DNA from: Oscillospiraceae bacterium
Lineage (GTDB): Bacteria; Bacillota; Clostridia; Oscillospirales; Oscillospiraceae
Direction of reading: 5' to 3'
NCBI GenBank assembly: GCA_017522015.1
Contig: JAFXAW010000021.1
Span: 1-36,336 of the forward strand
Length of the DNA stretch: 36,336 bases
Shown: positions 1-7,754 of the stretch, piece by piece
How positions within the stretch are numbered: position 1 is the stretch's first letter
Layout: each line of letters starts with the position of its first letter
Notes under the pieces: generated by a model
The model's input: the letters and a program-made list of their open reading frames with translations, nothing else
The model's database searches: none
Told to the model about the DNA's origin: nothing
Position numbers and translations under genes: made by a program

Positions 1-1
1 A

Positions 2-100
2 ATTAAAACAATACTCAATTCCGCAGATATGAAAGCAATTCCTTTGTATGAAAGAGTGGGTTTCCATACTTCATCAACAATTATGTACATAGACCTTTAA
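2..100 (+). CDS. GNAT N-acetyltransferase, C-terminal fragment (gene enters from the left edge)
   Basis: The second forward frame is open from the window edge to a TAA at 98-100 and encodes 32 residues. They contain MKAIPLYERVGF and then STIMYIDL. This matches the usual end of GNAT-fold acetyltransferases, where a helix carrying a KAIPLYE-type motif packs against acetyl-CoA and is followed by the GF turn and a last beta strand. Only the tail is visible, so the acetylated substrate cannot be named. It is convergent with the FAD-oxidoreductase gene on the other strand. The call rests on a short motif but the fit is good. Confidence 0.7.
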   Translation: MKTILNSADMKAIPLYERVGFHTSSTIMYIDL

Positions 101-122
101 ATTCAAATTGATTTGACAATAA

Positions 123-140
123 GACAAATTCCAATTTGTC
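123..140 (+). terminator. short palindrome after the GNAT gene, possible weak terminator
   Basis: GACAAATT-CC-AATTTGTC is a perfect 8-2-8 inverted repeat 23 bases after the GNAT stop, followed by AT-rich sequence. The two-base spacer is short for a hairpin, so it could instead be a protein site. Confidence 0.3.
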
Positions 141-147
141 GAATAAA

Positions 148-188
148 TTAAAAAATCCGACCTGTGATCGTAAGCATAGGTCGGATTT
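148..188 (-). terminator. intrinsic terminator for the FAD oxidoreductase gene
   Basis: Read on the minus strand, AATCCGACCT and AGGTCGGATT pair around a 14-base loop and are followed by a run of six T and further AT-rich bases. This is a classical rho-independent terminator downstream of the gene that stops at 294. Confidence 0.85.
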
Positions 189-201
189 GCTGTTATACGA
201 A

Positions 202-234
202 CAGCCCCGACAGTCTTCCTGTCGGGGCTGTTTT
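202..234. terminator. second strong hairpin (12-bp stem) in the convergent spacer
   Basis: CAGCCCCGACAG and CTGTCGGGGCTG form a perfect 12-bp stem with a 5-base loop. A four-T run follows on the plus strand only, so it suits plus-strand transcripts better. It sits before the stronger minus-strand terminator and probably keeps the convergent transcripts apart. Confidence 0.6.
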
Positions 235-293
235 GTGCTATTTATGCCCTTTGCAAATGATGCAAAGCGGCGGGGATTATGTTTTTGCTGAGA

Positions 294-1742
294 TTAGTTG
301 CCCGGGCGGAAGGGCTTGGCGTTGCGGCCGTAATCAAAGGCCTCAAGCGCGGCGACCAGCTCGGGATCGGTGTTGTCCTGACGCGGCAGCGGGACATCCT
401 GCTCGTGGGACAGGATGTACTGCACCTTCTTGATGTCCACAGTCTTGACCGTGGTGCCGTCCTTGATGGCGACAGCGGCGGCGACGCCGGCGGCCTGACC
501 GGTCTGGACGCACTGCGGGATGAGCTGCAGCGGGCCGATGGCGCGCTCGTCGGCGGAGAGGTGACGGCCGGGGGCCATCAGGTTCTCAGTCGCCTTGGAG
601 ACGATGCAGCGGAAGGGGATCTCCAGCGGAGCGCCGCCGCAGGAGTGCGTGGTGGACCAGGCGATGACATCGTCGTAAGCCGGGTTGGCGTTGATGTCCG
701 CCATGGTGATGTAGAGCTCGCCGTCGAGTCTGCGGGAGCCGCGGGTGCCGAGCTGCGGCGCGATGTCGACGATGTAGGCATCCTTGAAGCAGAAGGGGAT
801 GGTCTCCTTGCAGTAATCCAGGATGCGGCGGATGGAGTTGCGAACCAGCAGCTCCGTGGCGCGGATGTCGTCGAGGTCGATGCAGTTCATGCCGCTGATC
901 CAGTTGTTGAACCAGACGATGTCGTTGCAGCCGGCGGGGAAGAACATGGTCTTGTAGCCCGCAACTTCAAACAGGCCGTTGATGAAGTTCTTGCCCTCGA
1001 CGGGGTTGGCGCGCAGCCAGCGGGCATAAGCCTCGTAGTCCACGCCGCCGCAGCGCCAGACCAGAGCGGTCTGATCGTCGCGCTGATCCTCGCCGGTGAG
1101 GCCGGATTTGCCGTGGCAGATCGGGTCGGTCTGACCAAAGATGTCGCCGTCGCCGGTGGCGTCGATGACGATCTTGGCGAAGACGGCCTTGCGGCCCTCT
1201 TTGCTCTCAAAGATGACGCCCTTGATGACGTTGCCGTCCATGATGGGCTTGGTGCCCCAGCTGTGCAGCAGCATCTTGACGTTCTTGCACTCCTGCACCA
1301 TCAGGTCGAACTCGATCTTCAGGTGGTTGGGCTCATAGTAGGGCGCGCGCACGAGGGTCTTGGGCTCGGAGAAGGTGGTGCAGCCGTGCACCAGTCCCCA
1401 ACGGTCGACCAGCGCGGGGGTGTCCTTGCCGATGTCCTCAAGCTTGGGGGACATGTAGGAACCGGGGGCTTTCGCGTCGAGACGGGAGAACCACTCCTCC
1501 TGCAGGCCGCGGATGACGGAGAACTTGCCCCAGCTCAGGGACGGAACCATCAGCACGAGGCCGCCGGTGACGTTGCCGCCAAAGTAGCCGTAACGCTCCA
1601 TCAGGATGATCTTGGCATCCGGGTTGGCGCGGGACGCTGCAACGGCAGCACTGTGACCCGCCGCGCCGCCGCCGACGATCAGAATGTCGCACTCGTCATA
1701 TACGGGCAGCTTGTTGGCTTCTTCCAGGTAAATCTGGCTCAT
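294..1742 (-). CDS. FAD-dependent oxidoreductase (FAD_oxidored family)
   Basis: 482 residues. A Rossmann dinucleotide-binding motif GGGAAG lies at residues 24-29 inside ILIVGGGAAGHSAAVAA, with the adenosine-binding acidic residue in ILME about 20 residues later. A second FAD contact, VIDATGDGDIF, occurs mid-protein. The C-terminal region has MAPGRHLSADERA and GQAAGVAAA, typical of FAD-dependent oxidoreductases of the PF12831 type. The substrate is not evident; these proteins often act on small organic acids or thiols. The ATG is preceded by AAAGGAAG at suitable spacing. The gene has its own promoter and lies directly downstream of the URO-D-like gene with a terminator between, so it is a separate transcript, probably in the same pathway. 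Family is secure, reaction unknown. Confidence 0.88.
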   Translation of the reverse strand: MSQIYLEEANKLPVYDECDILIVGGGAAGHSAAVAASRANPDAKIILMERYGYFGGNVTGGLVLMVPSLSWGKFSVIRGLQEEWFSRLDAKAPGSYMSPKLEDIGKDTPALVDRWGLVHGCTTFSEPKTLVRAPYYEPNHLKIEFDLMVQECKNVKMLLHSWGTKPIMDGNVIKGVIFESKEGRKAVFAKIVIDATGDGDIFGQTDPICHGKSGLTGEDQRDDQTALVWRCGGVDYEAYARWLRANPVEGKNFINGLFEVAGYKTMFFPAGCNDIVWFNNWISGMNCIDLDDIRATELLVRNSIRRILDYCKETIPFCFKDAYIVDIAPQLGTRGSRRLDGELYITMADINANPAYDDVIAWSTTHSCGGAPLEIPFRCIVSKATENLMAPGRHLSADERAIGPLQLIPQCVQTGQAAGVAAAVAIKDGTTVKTVDIKKVQYILSHEQDVPLPRQDNTDPELVAALEAFDYGRNAKPFRPGN

Positions 1743-1802
1743 ATGTTACTTCCTTTCCTATAAAAAATTCTTTTTGGATTCACATAATCATTCCAATTCT
1801 AT

Positions 1803-1831
1803 ATTGTAACAGACCTTTCCCGTTCTGGCAA
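1803..1831 (-). promoter_or_regulatory. sigma-A-type promoter for the FAD oxidoreductase gene
   Basis: On the minus strand TTGCCA is followed after 17 bases by TACAAT, about 60 bases before the ATG at 1742. Spacing is ideal and both boxes match well. Confidence 0.7.
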
Positions 1832-1835
1832 GCAA

Positions 1836-1875
1836 AAAACGTGCGTGAGAATTTGTGTATTCTCACGCACGTTTT
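1836..1875 (-). terminator. intrinsic terminator after the URO-D-like gene
   Basis: AAAACGTGCGTGAGA and its complement TCTCACGCACGTTTT form a 15-bp stem with a 10-base loop; on the minus strand it ends in a T run. It separates the URO-D-like gene from the FAD oxidoreductase, and the promoter of the latter begins just beyond it. Confidence 0.85.
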
Positions 1876-1934
1876 CGTCAGGTTTGGAATTTCAGCTTCG
1901 CTGCCGGACAAGTCCGGCGCGAAGCGGGAGCTGC

Positions 1935-2984
1935 TTACATGTAGCCGTTTTTCTCGTACTGCGTCGGGCTGCGGCGGATCTCGTCGCGGTTGATGCCGAA
2001 GTGGGTGGCGTTGTATTCGTCGATGGCATCGCTGATGCAGTCGTACACACCGTCGTAAATGCTGCCGGGGCCACCCTGCGCGATGCAGGGGATGAAGGCC
2101 TTGGGCGTGCAGGCGTCGAGCAGCGCGAAGACCTTTGCCTTCGTCTCTTCCGGATTCCAGCCGTCAAAGTCGAAGTCCGCGCCGTCGAAACCGCCCATGA
2201 AGGCGATCTGGCCGCAATACTTCTTCGAGAGTGCCGGCAGGTCATTGGAGCTCATGCAGCCCTGCCAGACGTCAATGCCCATCTCGATCATGGAGGGAAC
2301 GAGGGTTGCACCGTAGCTGTCGCTGTGGTGGACGATGAGCTCAACGCCGTGGGACTTGTAATAGCCATAGACGGCCTTATAGGCGTCCACAAAGAAATCC
2401 TCAAACATGGCGGGGCTCATGAAGGTGCTGGTGCGGCTGCCCCAGTCGTCATGATGGAAGATGGCGTTGGGCTGGAGGTTCTTGCAGATCAGCTCCGCCA
2501 GCTGCAGCTCATAATCCGTGATGTACTTGATGAGATCATGCATCTCGTCCGGATACAGCGTCAGGTTCATCAGAGTGGTGGCAATCTCGCCCAGGTGGTG
2601 GCACTGCTCAAAGATGCCGGGGGCGACGAAGTTGGTGCGGTAAGCGAGGTCATCGTCCACGTTGTCCAGAATGCCGCGGATCATGGCCCATTCCTCGTCC
2701 GTGATGACATCCAGGGACGGGGCGTGGACATAGTCGCGCCAATGCTCAATGTCCTTAATGACGATCTTGTCCGGCGTATGCACGGGGAAAGCGCCGGGCG
2801 CATCCGCGGGGAAGCTGTTGGTGACGCCCCAGGCGTTGACAATGTTTTCCTGTCCGCGCTTCGGGGAGTTGTTATGGAACATTCCGGGGTGAAGCGTCAG
2901 GCGCAGCGCCTCGTACTGGTTGACGTAGCGGTCGGGATTCAGACCCTTTGCGGCCTGAAAGAAATTTTCTTTCGCGCTTAACAT
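1935..2984 (-). CDS. uroporphyrinogen decarboxylase-like (URO-D fold) methyltransferase-type protein
   Basis: 349 residues from an ATG at 2984 preceded by TTGGAG. The frame stays open far upstream, but that extension crosses the promoter and the antisense of the SDR gene, so it is rejected. Typical URO-D-superfamily signatures are present: IFHHDDWGSRTSTFMSP, where HDDWG recalls corrinoid-dependent O-demethylase methyltransferases, then ELIVHHSDSYGATLVPSMIE, MGIDVWQGC and AFMGGFDGADFD. True heme-pathway HemE is unlikely given these motifs and the absence of heme genes. In this superfamily the barrel moves a methyl group from an ether, thiol or amine to a corrinoid protein or another acceptor. 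No corrinoid-binding protein lies nearby. Divergent from the SDR gene, which suggests a shared pathway. Family confident, substrate unknown. Confidence 0.82.
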   Translation of the reverse strand: MLSAKENFFQAAKGLNPDRYVNQYEALRLTLHPGMFHNNSPKRGQENIVNAWGVTNSFPADAPGAFPVHTPDKIVIKDIEHWRDYVHAPSLDVITDEEWAMIRGILDNVDDDLAYRTNFVAPGIFEQCHHLGEIATTLMNLTLYPDEMHDLIKYITDYELQLAELICKNLQPNAIFHHDDWGSRTSTFMSPAMFEDFFVDAYKAVYGYYKSHGVELIVHHSDSYGATLVPSMIEMGIDVWQGCMSSNDLPALSKKYCGQIAFMGGFDGADFDFDGWNPEETKAKVFALLDACTPKAFIPCIAQGGPGSIYDGVYDCISDAIDEYNATHFGINRDEIRRSPTQYEKNGYM

Positions 2985-3023
2985 ATGTATGCACTCCAAT
3001 CTGTAAGTGTATTTTCCGCAGAC

Positions 3024-3052
3024 ATTGTACCAAAAGCGTCGACAAATTTCAA
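3024..3052 (-). promoter_or_regulatory. promoter for the URO-D-like gene
   Basis: Minus strand TTGAAA, 17 bases, TACAAT, about 40 bases before the start at 2984. Confidence 0.75.
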
Positions 3053-3084
3053 GAGCAAAGCGTCCTTCTGCGCCGCGCTTTTGG

Positions 3085-3113
3085 TTGACGGCAAATCCGT
3101 CCTGTGCTACAGT
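3085..3113 (+). promoter_or_regulatory. promoter for the SDR gene
   Basis: Plus strand TTGACG, 17 bases, TACAGT, about 45 bases before the start at 3159. It lies only about 32 bases from the -35 box of the divergent URO-D promoter, so one regulator could control both genes. Confidence 0.75.
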
Positions 3114-3158
3114 GGTTACAGAACAGAAAATCCGGTTTTTTATTAAGGAGGTTTCATC

Positions 3159-4160
3159 ATGGGAAAAGTTTTGGAGGGCAAAGTTGCCATCGTGACCGGT
3201 TCCGGTCAGGGCGTCGGCCGCGCGCTGGCGCTGAAATTCGCGTCTGAGGGCGCCTGCGTCATCACGAACAACCGCGGCAAAGGACAGACCGAGACCAAGC
3301 AGCTCACGCCGGAGGAGATCGCAACGCTCAGCCCCGAAGAGCGCAAGAAGGTTGCAGACAGATACGCAATGCTCGCGGGCAACGCGGAGACCACGGCCAA
3401 TCAGATCATCGCCGAGGGCGGCAAGGCCGCGCCGTTTTATTGCGACATCGGCAACCATGAGGCGGCAAAAGAGCTTGTTGAGTTCGCCGTGAAGACCTAT
3501 GGAAAAGTGGACATCGTGGCAAACGTCGCGGGCGCTTTCGGCTTCGGCTCGATCTGCGACATCGATGAGGAGACCTGGGATCGCGTTACGACAGTCAAGC
3601 CCAAGGGCTACTACAACGTCATCCATTTTGCTGCGCCCTATATGATGGAGCAAAAGTGGGGCCGCATCATCAACTGCACCTCCCGCGCGTGGCTGGGCGA
3701 CTGGATTCTGCATCCGGAATACTGCACCGCCAACGCCGGCGTTGTGGGCCTGACCCGCGCCGTGGCGATTGAGCTGTTCCCCTACAACATCACCTGCAAC
3801 GCCTTCTCCCCCTTCGCGGCGACGCGCGCTTCCATCGATCTGGAGGCCTCGAACCTCGTGAAGTCCGACCGCAAGAAGGCCATGGCAGGTCTGCCGAACT
3901 TCACCTATGAGCAGACGCCGGCACCGGAGACTATCGCGCCCTTCCTGACCTATCTGTGCACGGATAAGGCCTCTCAGGTGAGTGGCTCCGTGTTCAGCAT
4001 CGTTGGCAACAGCATCGCCCGCTACTCCGAGCCGGTGGAGATTGCCAAGATCACAAAATTCTCCTCCGAGCTCTGGACGCAGGAGGAGCTGGAGCAGGCC
4101 GCGCCGCGCGGACTCTTCGGCGGCTACACCAGCCTTGCCGATCCGGGCAACGTCCACTAA
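3159..4160 (+). CDS. SDR-family NAD(P)-dependent oxidoreductase with altered catalytic tetrad
   Basis: 333 residues, started by an ATG behind AAGGAGG. The Rossmann motif TGSGQGVG is at residues 13-20 and NVAG at 122-125. The catalytic Ser is S175 (in NCTSRAW) and the Tyr is Y188 (in EYCTANAG), exactly 13 residues apart as in classical SDRs. The lysine of YxxxK is asparagine (N192). The Asn expected in the helix-4 motif V-N-x-K-G is lysine (K147, VKPKG). An insertion of about 30 residues (45-75, TPEEIATLSPEERKK) and a tail of about 50 residues make it longer than the usual 250. It probably oxidises or reduces an alcohol/ketone in the pathway of the divergent URO-D-like gene; that role is inference. 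Confidence 0.85.
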   Translation: MGKVLEGKVAIVTGSGQGVGRALALKFASEGACVITNNRGKGQTETKQLTPEEIATLSPEERKKVADRYAMLAGNAETTANQIIAEGGKAAPFYCDIGNHEAAKELVEFAVKTYGKVDIVANVAGAFGFGSICDIDEETWDRVTTVKPKGYYNVIHFAAPYMMEQKWGRIINCTSRAWLGDWILHPEYCTANAGVVGLTRAVAIELFPYNITCNAFSPFAATRASIDLEASNLVKSDRKKAMAGLPNFTYEQTPAPETIAPFLTYLCTDKASQVSGSVFSIVGNSIARYSEPVEIAKITKFSSELWTQEELEQAAPRGLFGGYTSLADPGNVH

Positions 4161-4180
4161 GCCGGAAAACCCGACCATAA

Positions 4181-4214
4181 AAAAGCCTCCCCGACGCCGT
4201 CGGGGAGGCTTTTT
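4181..4214. terminator. bidirectional intrinsic terminator
   Basis: AAAAGCCTCCCCGAC and GTCGGGGAGGCTTTT form a 15-bp stem with a 3-base loop, flanked by A and T runs so that it works on both strands. It ends the SDR gene (plus) and the small protein gene (minus), whose stops lie within 25 bases on each side. Confidence 0.92.
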
Positions 4215-4216
4215 GC

Positions 4217-4414
4217 TTATTCCGCGTCAGCGGTTTCTTCTGCGGGGCTTTCCGCCGCTGCGTCTGCGGGTGCCTGCTGTTCGTCCTTTTCATCGGCCCA
4301 ATCGGTCGCCTTCTGAACGCCGACCCTGACCGATTTGATCAGGCTTTTGCCGAGGTGCTTAAAAGAGCCGCCCAGCTCCTTGCCGGTAGATTTCCAATCG
4401 TCTCTGAGTGCCAT
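4217..4414 (-). CDS. small acid-tailed protein of unknown function
   Basis: 65 residues with an ATG behind AAGGAGG. The N-terminal half, WKSTGKELGGSFKHLGKS, then LIKSVRVGVQKATDW, looks like one amphipathic helix rich in Lys and Gly. The C-terminal half (about residues 43-65) is Ala/Glu/Asp-rich and probably disordered. No signal peptide or membrane segment. I recall small Clostridia proteins of similar build but know of no function. It is monocistronic, closed by the shared terminator at 4181-4214. Confidence 0.75.
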   Translation of the reverse strand: MALRDDWKSTGKELGGSFKHLGKSLIKSVRVGVQKATDWADEKDEQQAPADAAAESPAEETADAE

Positions 4415-4575
4415 ATGCAGGTATCCTCCTTAAAAATATGTAAGTTTGGAATAAACTGTGAAATATGTCCGCAGGCGGCGGGGAAAAACCTCCGTCAGCC
4501 TGTTTGCGCCGGAAATGCGCTTTTTATGGTGATGCATGGAGCGGGAACTGCGCCGCTGCGGCTTGGCGGCAGCGC

Positions 4576-6012
4576 TCAGGACTGCCGCGCCAGAATGCCG
4601 CTGTACCGACTCCAGAAATAGTCCGTAACATAGTCACCGTAGGCCTCTGCGGGCACATAGATAGTCAGGTCGGCGGCAGCGCCGTCTGCCAGGCCGTCGC
4701 CCACCTCCGGCAGGACGGAAGCGTTCAGAATGACGGCGGTCACGGCGGCGTTTTCAAACAGCTCTGCGCCCAGAACCGTGACGCAATCCGGCAGGCTGAT
4801 CTTTGCCGCGGCGCTGTTCCGGAAGGCGCCGGATGCGATTTTATACACTGCCACATTCTCGATTTCCGCGGGCACATTCAATTCTCCGGCGGCCAGACCC
4901 GATGCGTTGAGGCCCGTGATCACAGCGCCTTTTGCGGTGATGTCATAGCTGAAGCCGTCCAGCTCTCCCGAACGCAGGACATCTGCGCCCGCAGCGCCCG
5001 CCGGGGGCTTGGGAATGGCGGTCTGTGTGGTGCTCATGTCACCACGGACACGTTTGATGTCGTTGACCAGCAAAACCGTGTTGCAGACGCTGCCGGCGTT
5101 GTTCATGTGGAAATTGGAATCGTAAAAATATCCCGCATCGAGAATGTGGTCTTCCAGAGATGCAATCACCGGACAGTGGAGTTTCTGCTCCAGCGCGGCC
5201 ACAAAACCGGGGATGTCCACATCCGGAGCCATGTCCACCGCTTTTTGATTCACCGGGCAAAAGCTGAAATACACTTTTGCGCCCCGCAATCGCGCCCCGG
5301 CAACATAGGTGTTGACCATTTCCGCAAAGCTGTTGCTGACCAGTCCGGCAGAGATCTCCGGCAGATTGGTTTCGGAGACCATGCCGTCCATAATGTTCTC
5401 CGGCCGGTCGTAAACAATGTCGCCATACCCGTCAAAGGACGAACGGGCGTATACCCCATTGGGTGTGGGGCTGCCGTTTTTGGCCATGTCCCGCTTGGTT
5501 TGCAGATGGTCGGGCAGCTTGGCGAGCAGGCCTTTCCAATAGCTGCTGCCCAGCGCCGAGATCATATCGCTGCGGCCCTCGCAGCCCTGCAGCAGATATT
5601 CGCTGCCCACATAATCCGAGAACATCTGGCTGCTCAGCTCCGGGGCAAGCACCACGATGTCGCCCTCGTGCAGCGCATCCAGGGAAAGATCGAGCATGCA
5701 CTTCAGGCCGAAGGCGGCGTAGAGCCCGAAATTGACCACCGGAAGACCCAACTCCTGTTCGGCAATCTTGGAGTCGAGCCCGAAGGCCACGGAGGAACCG
5801 CCGATGACCACCAGCTTTTCCCCCTGCACCGCATGCAGGCGGTCATATTTTGCCGGCAGCGCGGCGTAATAGGTTTCGCCGTAGGCTTCCGGCTGTGCGG
5901 CGGCGTAGGCGGTGAGCAGCGCAAGCGGCGCGGATGCAAGCAGCAGCACACCGAGCAGCAGCGCGCCAAAGCGCAGCAGGGCGGAGCCGGGATTCGTTTT
6001 TGCGTGTCGCAT
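4576..6012 (-). CDS. SGNH-hydrolase-like surface protein with C-terminal BspA-type leucine-rich repeats
   Basis: 478 residues from an ATG at 6012 with GGGGGAG upstream; an earlier in-frame start inside the preceding gene has no ribosome site. One membrane anchor (about residues 10-35, LLRFGALLLGVLLLASAPLA) is followed by an SGNH/DltD/AlgJ-like domain. Its block I is VVIGGSSVAFGLDS, and the Asp/His block is FYDSNFHMNNAG, with D-S-N-F-H equivalent to DxxH. The last 120 residues carry leucine-rich repeats of the LRR_5 kind (VAVYKIASGAFRNSA, ISLPDCVTVLGAELFENAA). Last gene of the operon with the MBOAT; SGNH partners of MBOATs move or remove acyl groups on exported polysaccharides. It probably works outside the membrane. 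Confidence 0.78.
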   Translation of the reverse strand: MRHAKTNPGSALLRFGALLLGVLLLASAPLALLTAYAAAQPEAYGETYYAALPAKYDRLHAVQGEKLVVIGGSSVAFGLDSKIAEQELGLPVVNFGLYAAFGLKCMLDLSLDALHEGDIVVLAPELSSQMFSDYVGSEYLLQGCEGRSDMISALGSSYWKGLLAKLPDHLQTKRDMAKNGSPTPNGVYARSSFDGYGDIVYDRPENIMDGMVSETNLPEISAGLVSNSFAEMVNTYVAGARLRGAKVYFSFCPVNQKAVDMAPDVDIPGFVAALEQKLHCPVIASLEDHILDAGYFYDSNFHMNNAGSVCNTVLLVNDIKRVRGDMSTTQTAIPKPPAGAAGADVLRSGELDGFSYDITAKGAVITGLNASGLAAGELNVPAEIENVAVYKIASGAFRNSAAAKISLPDCVTVLGAELFENAAVTAVILNASVLPEVGDGLADGAAADLTIYVPAEAYGDYVTDYFWSRYSGILARQS

Positions 6013-6025
6013 CTTCCGCTCCCCC

Positions 6026-7465
6026 TTAAAAATCAAAGTAGATGAAGGCGCTGCCGCCGCCGCGTGCGGCAATCACCAGCGTCATGAGCACCACCGCCCA
6101 TGCCGCCAGCACGAGAACCGTGAGCAACCGACCCGGCCGGCCGGAAATGCCAGTCCGTCCGGGAGCGCCATCCCTTCCGGAAACCGCTGCCAGCTCCCTG
6201 CCCAGCAGCTTGACTGCCGCATAGGCGAAAACCAGCAGCAGCACTGCCGGCACTGTGACGCCGCAAAGCTGCAGCGCCTCGGAAAGACTGCCCCATCCGG
6301 TGAAAAGACGGGAGAGCATGGTCACGGCGGAATCCAGAGACGCGGCCCGGAAGAATACCCAGCCCAGCGTCACCAGCAAAAAGGTGCGCGCCCGGCAGAA
6401 ATACACAGCCAGCAGGCTGTTCTCCCGCAGGGAAAGCGCTTTGCGCAGCTTTCTGCCCAGCGGCTCCGTCAGTTTTCCGAAAATCTGGAAAAGGCCGTGG
6501 AGCAGACCCCACACCACGAAGGTCAGGTCGGCGCCGTGCCAGATGCCGCTGACCAGAAAGGTGATGAGCAGATTCAGATAGCGGCGAAAAGTTCCGACGC
6601 GGCTGCCGCCCAGGGGAATGTAAATGTAATCCTTCAGCCAGGCGGACAGGGAGATATGCCATCTGCTCCAGAAATCCCGGATGCTGACGGCGCGGTAAGG
6701 CTGATGGAAGTTTTCCGTCAGGCGGATGCCCAGCAGCTGCGCAGCACCCCGGGCAATATCCGTGTAGCCGGAAAAATCAAAGTAAATCTGCGCGGTGTAC
6801 ATGAAAGCGGCAATAAGCACCGACCAGCCGCCTGCCGCGCCGGAGCTGTCAAAAACGGCGTTGACACCCAGGGCCAGATAGTCCGCCAGCACCAGCTTTT
6901 TGATCATGCCCATGGCGATGCGCAGCGATGCCTGCACGGCGTCCTGCCGGGAAAAGCGCCGCTCGCCCTTTAATTGCGCCAGAAACGCCTTTGGCGGCTC
7001 AATCGGGCCGGCGGTGAGCTTGGGGAAGAACAGCGCATAGAGGAAGAAGTCCACAGCGTTGTTCTCCGGATCCAGCCGACCTTTGTGAATTTCCGTCAGG
7101 TAGGCGATGCCCTGAAAGGTGACATAGGAGATGCCGATGGGCACGATGAGGGAAAAGGGCCGCTGCGCCCCGAACAGGGCGTAGACAAAGCCGGTGTATT
7201 TATACACGAACAGGAAGCCGACGCTCAGCAGCAGGCCGAACAGATACAGCGCCCGGCCATGCTTTTTCCGCGAAAGCCCCATCCCGAGCAGGTACAGCAC
7301 CAGCACATAGACCATCATGATGACGGCCTCGGCGGGCATGGCATAGACGAAGAAGCCGACGGAGCAAATCAGCAGCCAGAAATTCCGGAATCGGGAGGGC
7401 AGAAGATAGTGCGCCGCGGTGCAGACGGCCAGAAACACCAGAAAGATAAAGGAGGACAGCGCCAT
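6026..7465 (-). CDS. MBOAT-family O-acyltransferase (AlgI/DltB-like)
   Basis: 479 residues, polytopic membrane protein. MBOAT hallmarks are clear: YFDFSGYTDIARGAAQLLGI, FWSRWHISLSAWLKDYIYIP and SGIWHGADLTFVVWGLLHG, the last holding the catalytic His in WHG. Members take an acyl group, usually acetyl, from inside the cell and pass it across the membrane to a polysaccharide or teichoic acid with an SGNH-type partner. Two such partners flank it here. The start is ATG at 7465 in a TGATG overlap with the stop of the upstream gene, seven bases after AAGGAGG; the GTG one codon earlier is too close. The next gene starts 13 bases after its stop. The polymer acylated is unknown. Confidence 0.93.
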   Translation of the reverse strand: MALSSFIFLVFLAVCTAAHYLLPSRFRNFWLLICSVGFFVYAMPAEAVIMMVYVLVLYLLGMGLSRKKHGRALYLFGLLLSVGFLFVYKYTGFVYALFGAQRPFSLIVPIGISYVTFQGIAYLTEIHKGRLDPENNAVDFFLYALFFPKLTAGPIEPPKAFLAQLKGERRFSRQDAVQASLRIAMGMIKKLVLADYLALGVNAVFDSSGAAGGWSVLIAAFMYTAQIYFDFSGYTDIARGAAQLLGIRLTENFHQPYRAVSIRDFWSRWHISLSAWLKDYIYIPLGGSRVGTFRRYLNLLITFLVSGIWHGADLTFVVWGLLHGLFQIFGKLTEPLGRKLRKALSLRENSLLAVYFCRARTFLLVTLGWVFFRAASLDSAVTMLSRLFTGWGSLSEALQLCGVTVPAVLLLVFAYAAVKLLGRELAAVSGRDGAPGRTGISGRPGRLLTVLVLAAWAVVLMTLVIAARGGGSAFIYFDF

Positions 7466-7737
7466 CACAGAACCTCCTTACGGTTGCGATTTTGGAGATC
7501 CCGGCGGGAGAAGAACAGATATGCGCACAGGAGCATCAGCTCGACTGCCGCCAAAAGCAGCAGATCTCCGCCCCCCGCGATGGCCAAAAACGTGCCCAGC
7601 GCGGTGAGGATCAGCCCCGCTGCCGTTCCGATAGCCTTTCCCCGGGTGATGACGAAAAGCAGCAGCGCGAGCGCAAAGCAGAGCAGGGCCGATACGGGCA
7701 GGTCAATGCCCGAAATGGCGTATGTAAGAAAATTCAA
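7465..7737 (-). CDS. small three-helix membrane protein in the acylation operon
   Basis: 90 residues if started at the TTG at 7737, which has GGGAG five bases upstream. A TTG at 7758 that overlaps the previous stop is possible but has no clear ribosome site. Three hydrophobic segments follow each other (ISGIDLPVSALLCFALALLL, TAAGLILTALGTFLAIAG, LLLAAVELMLLCAYLFF) before a basic tail RRDLQNRNRK. No recognised domain. It overlaps the MBOAT start, so the two are translationally coupled and this protein may be a subunit or chaperone of the acyltransferase. Function is inferred from position only. Confidence 0.7.
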   Translation of the reverse strand: MNFLTYAISGIDLPVSALLCFALALLLFVITRGKAIGTAAGLILTALGTFLAIAGGGDLLLLAAVELMLLCAYLFFSRRDLQNRNRKEVL

Positions 7738-7754
7738 ACGCGCTCCCGCCTTTC

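Noticed and set aside
2985-4178. Extension of the URO-D-like frame to 747 codons
   Set aside because: The extra part crosses the two promoters and runs antisense to the SDR gene; the ATG at 2984 has a ribosome site.
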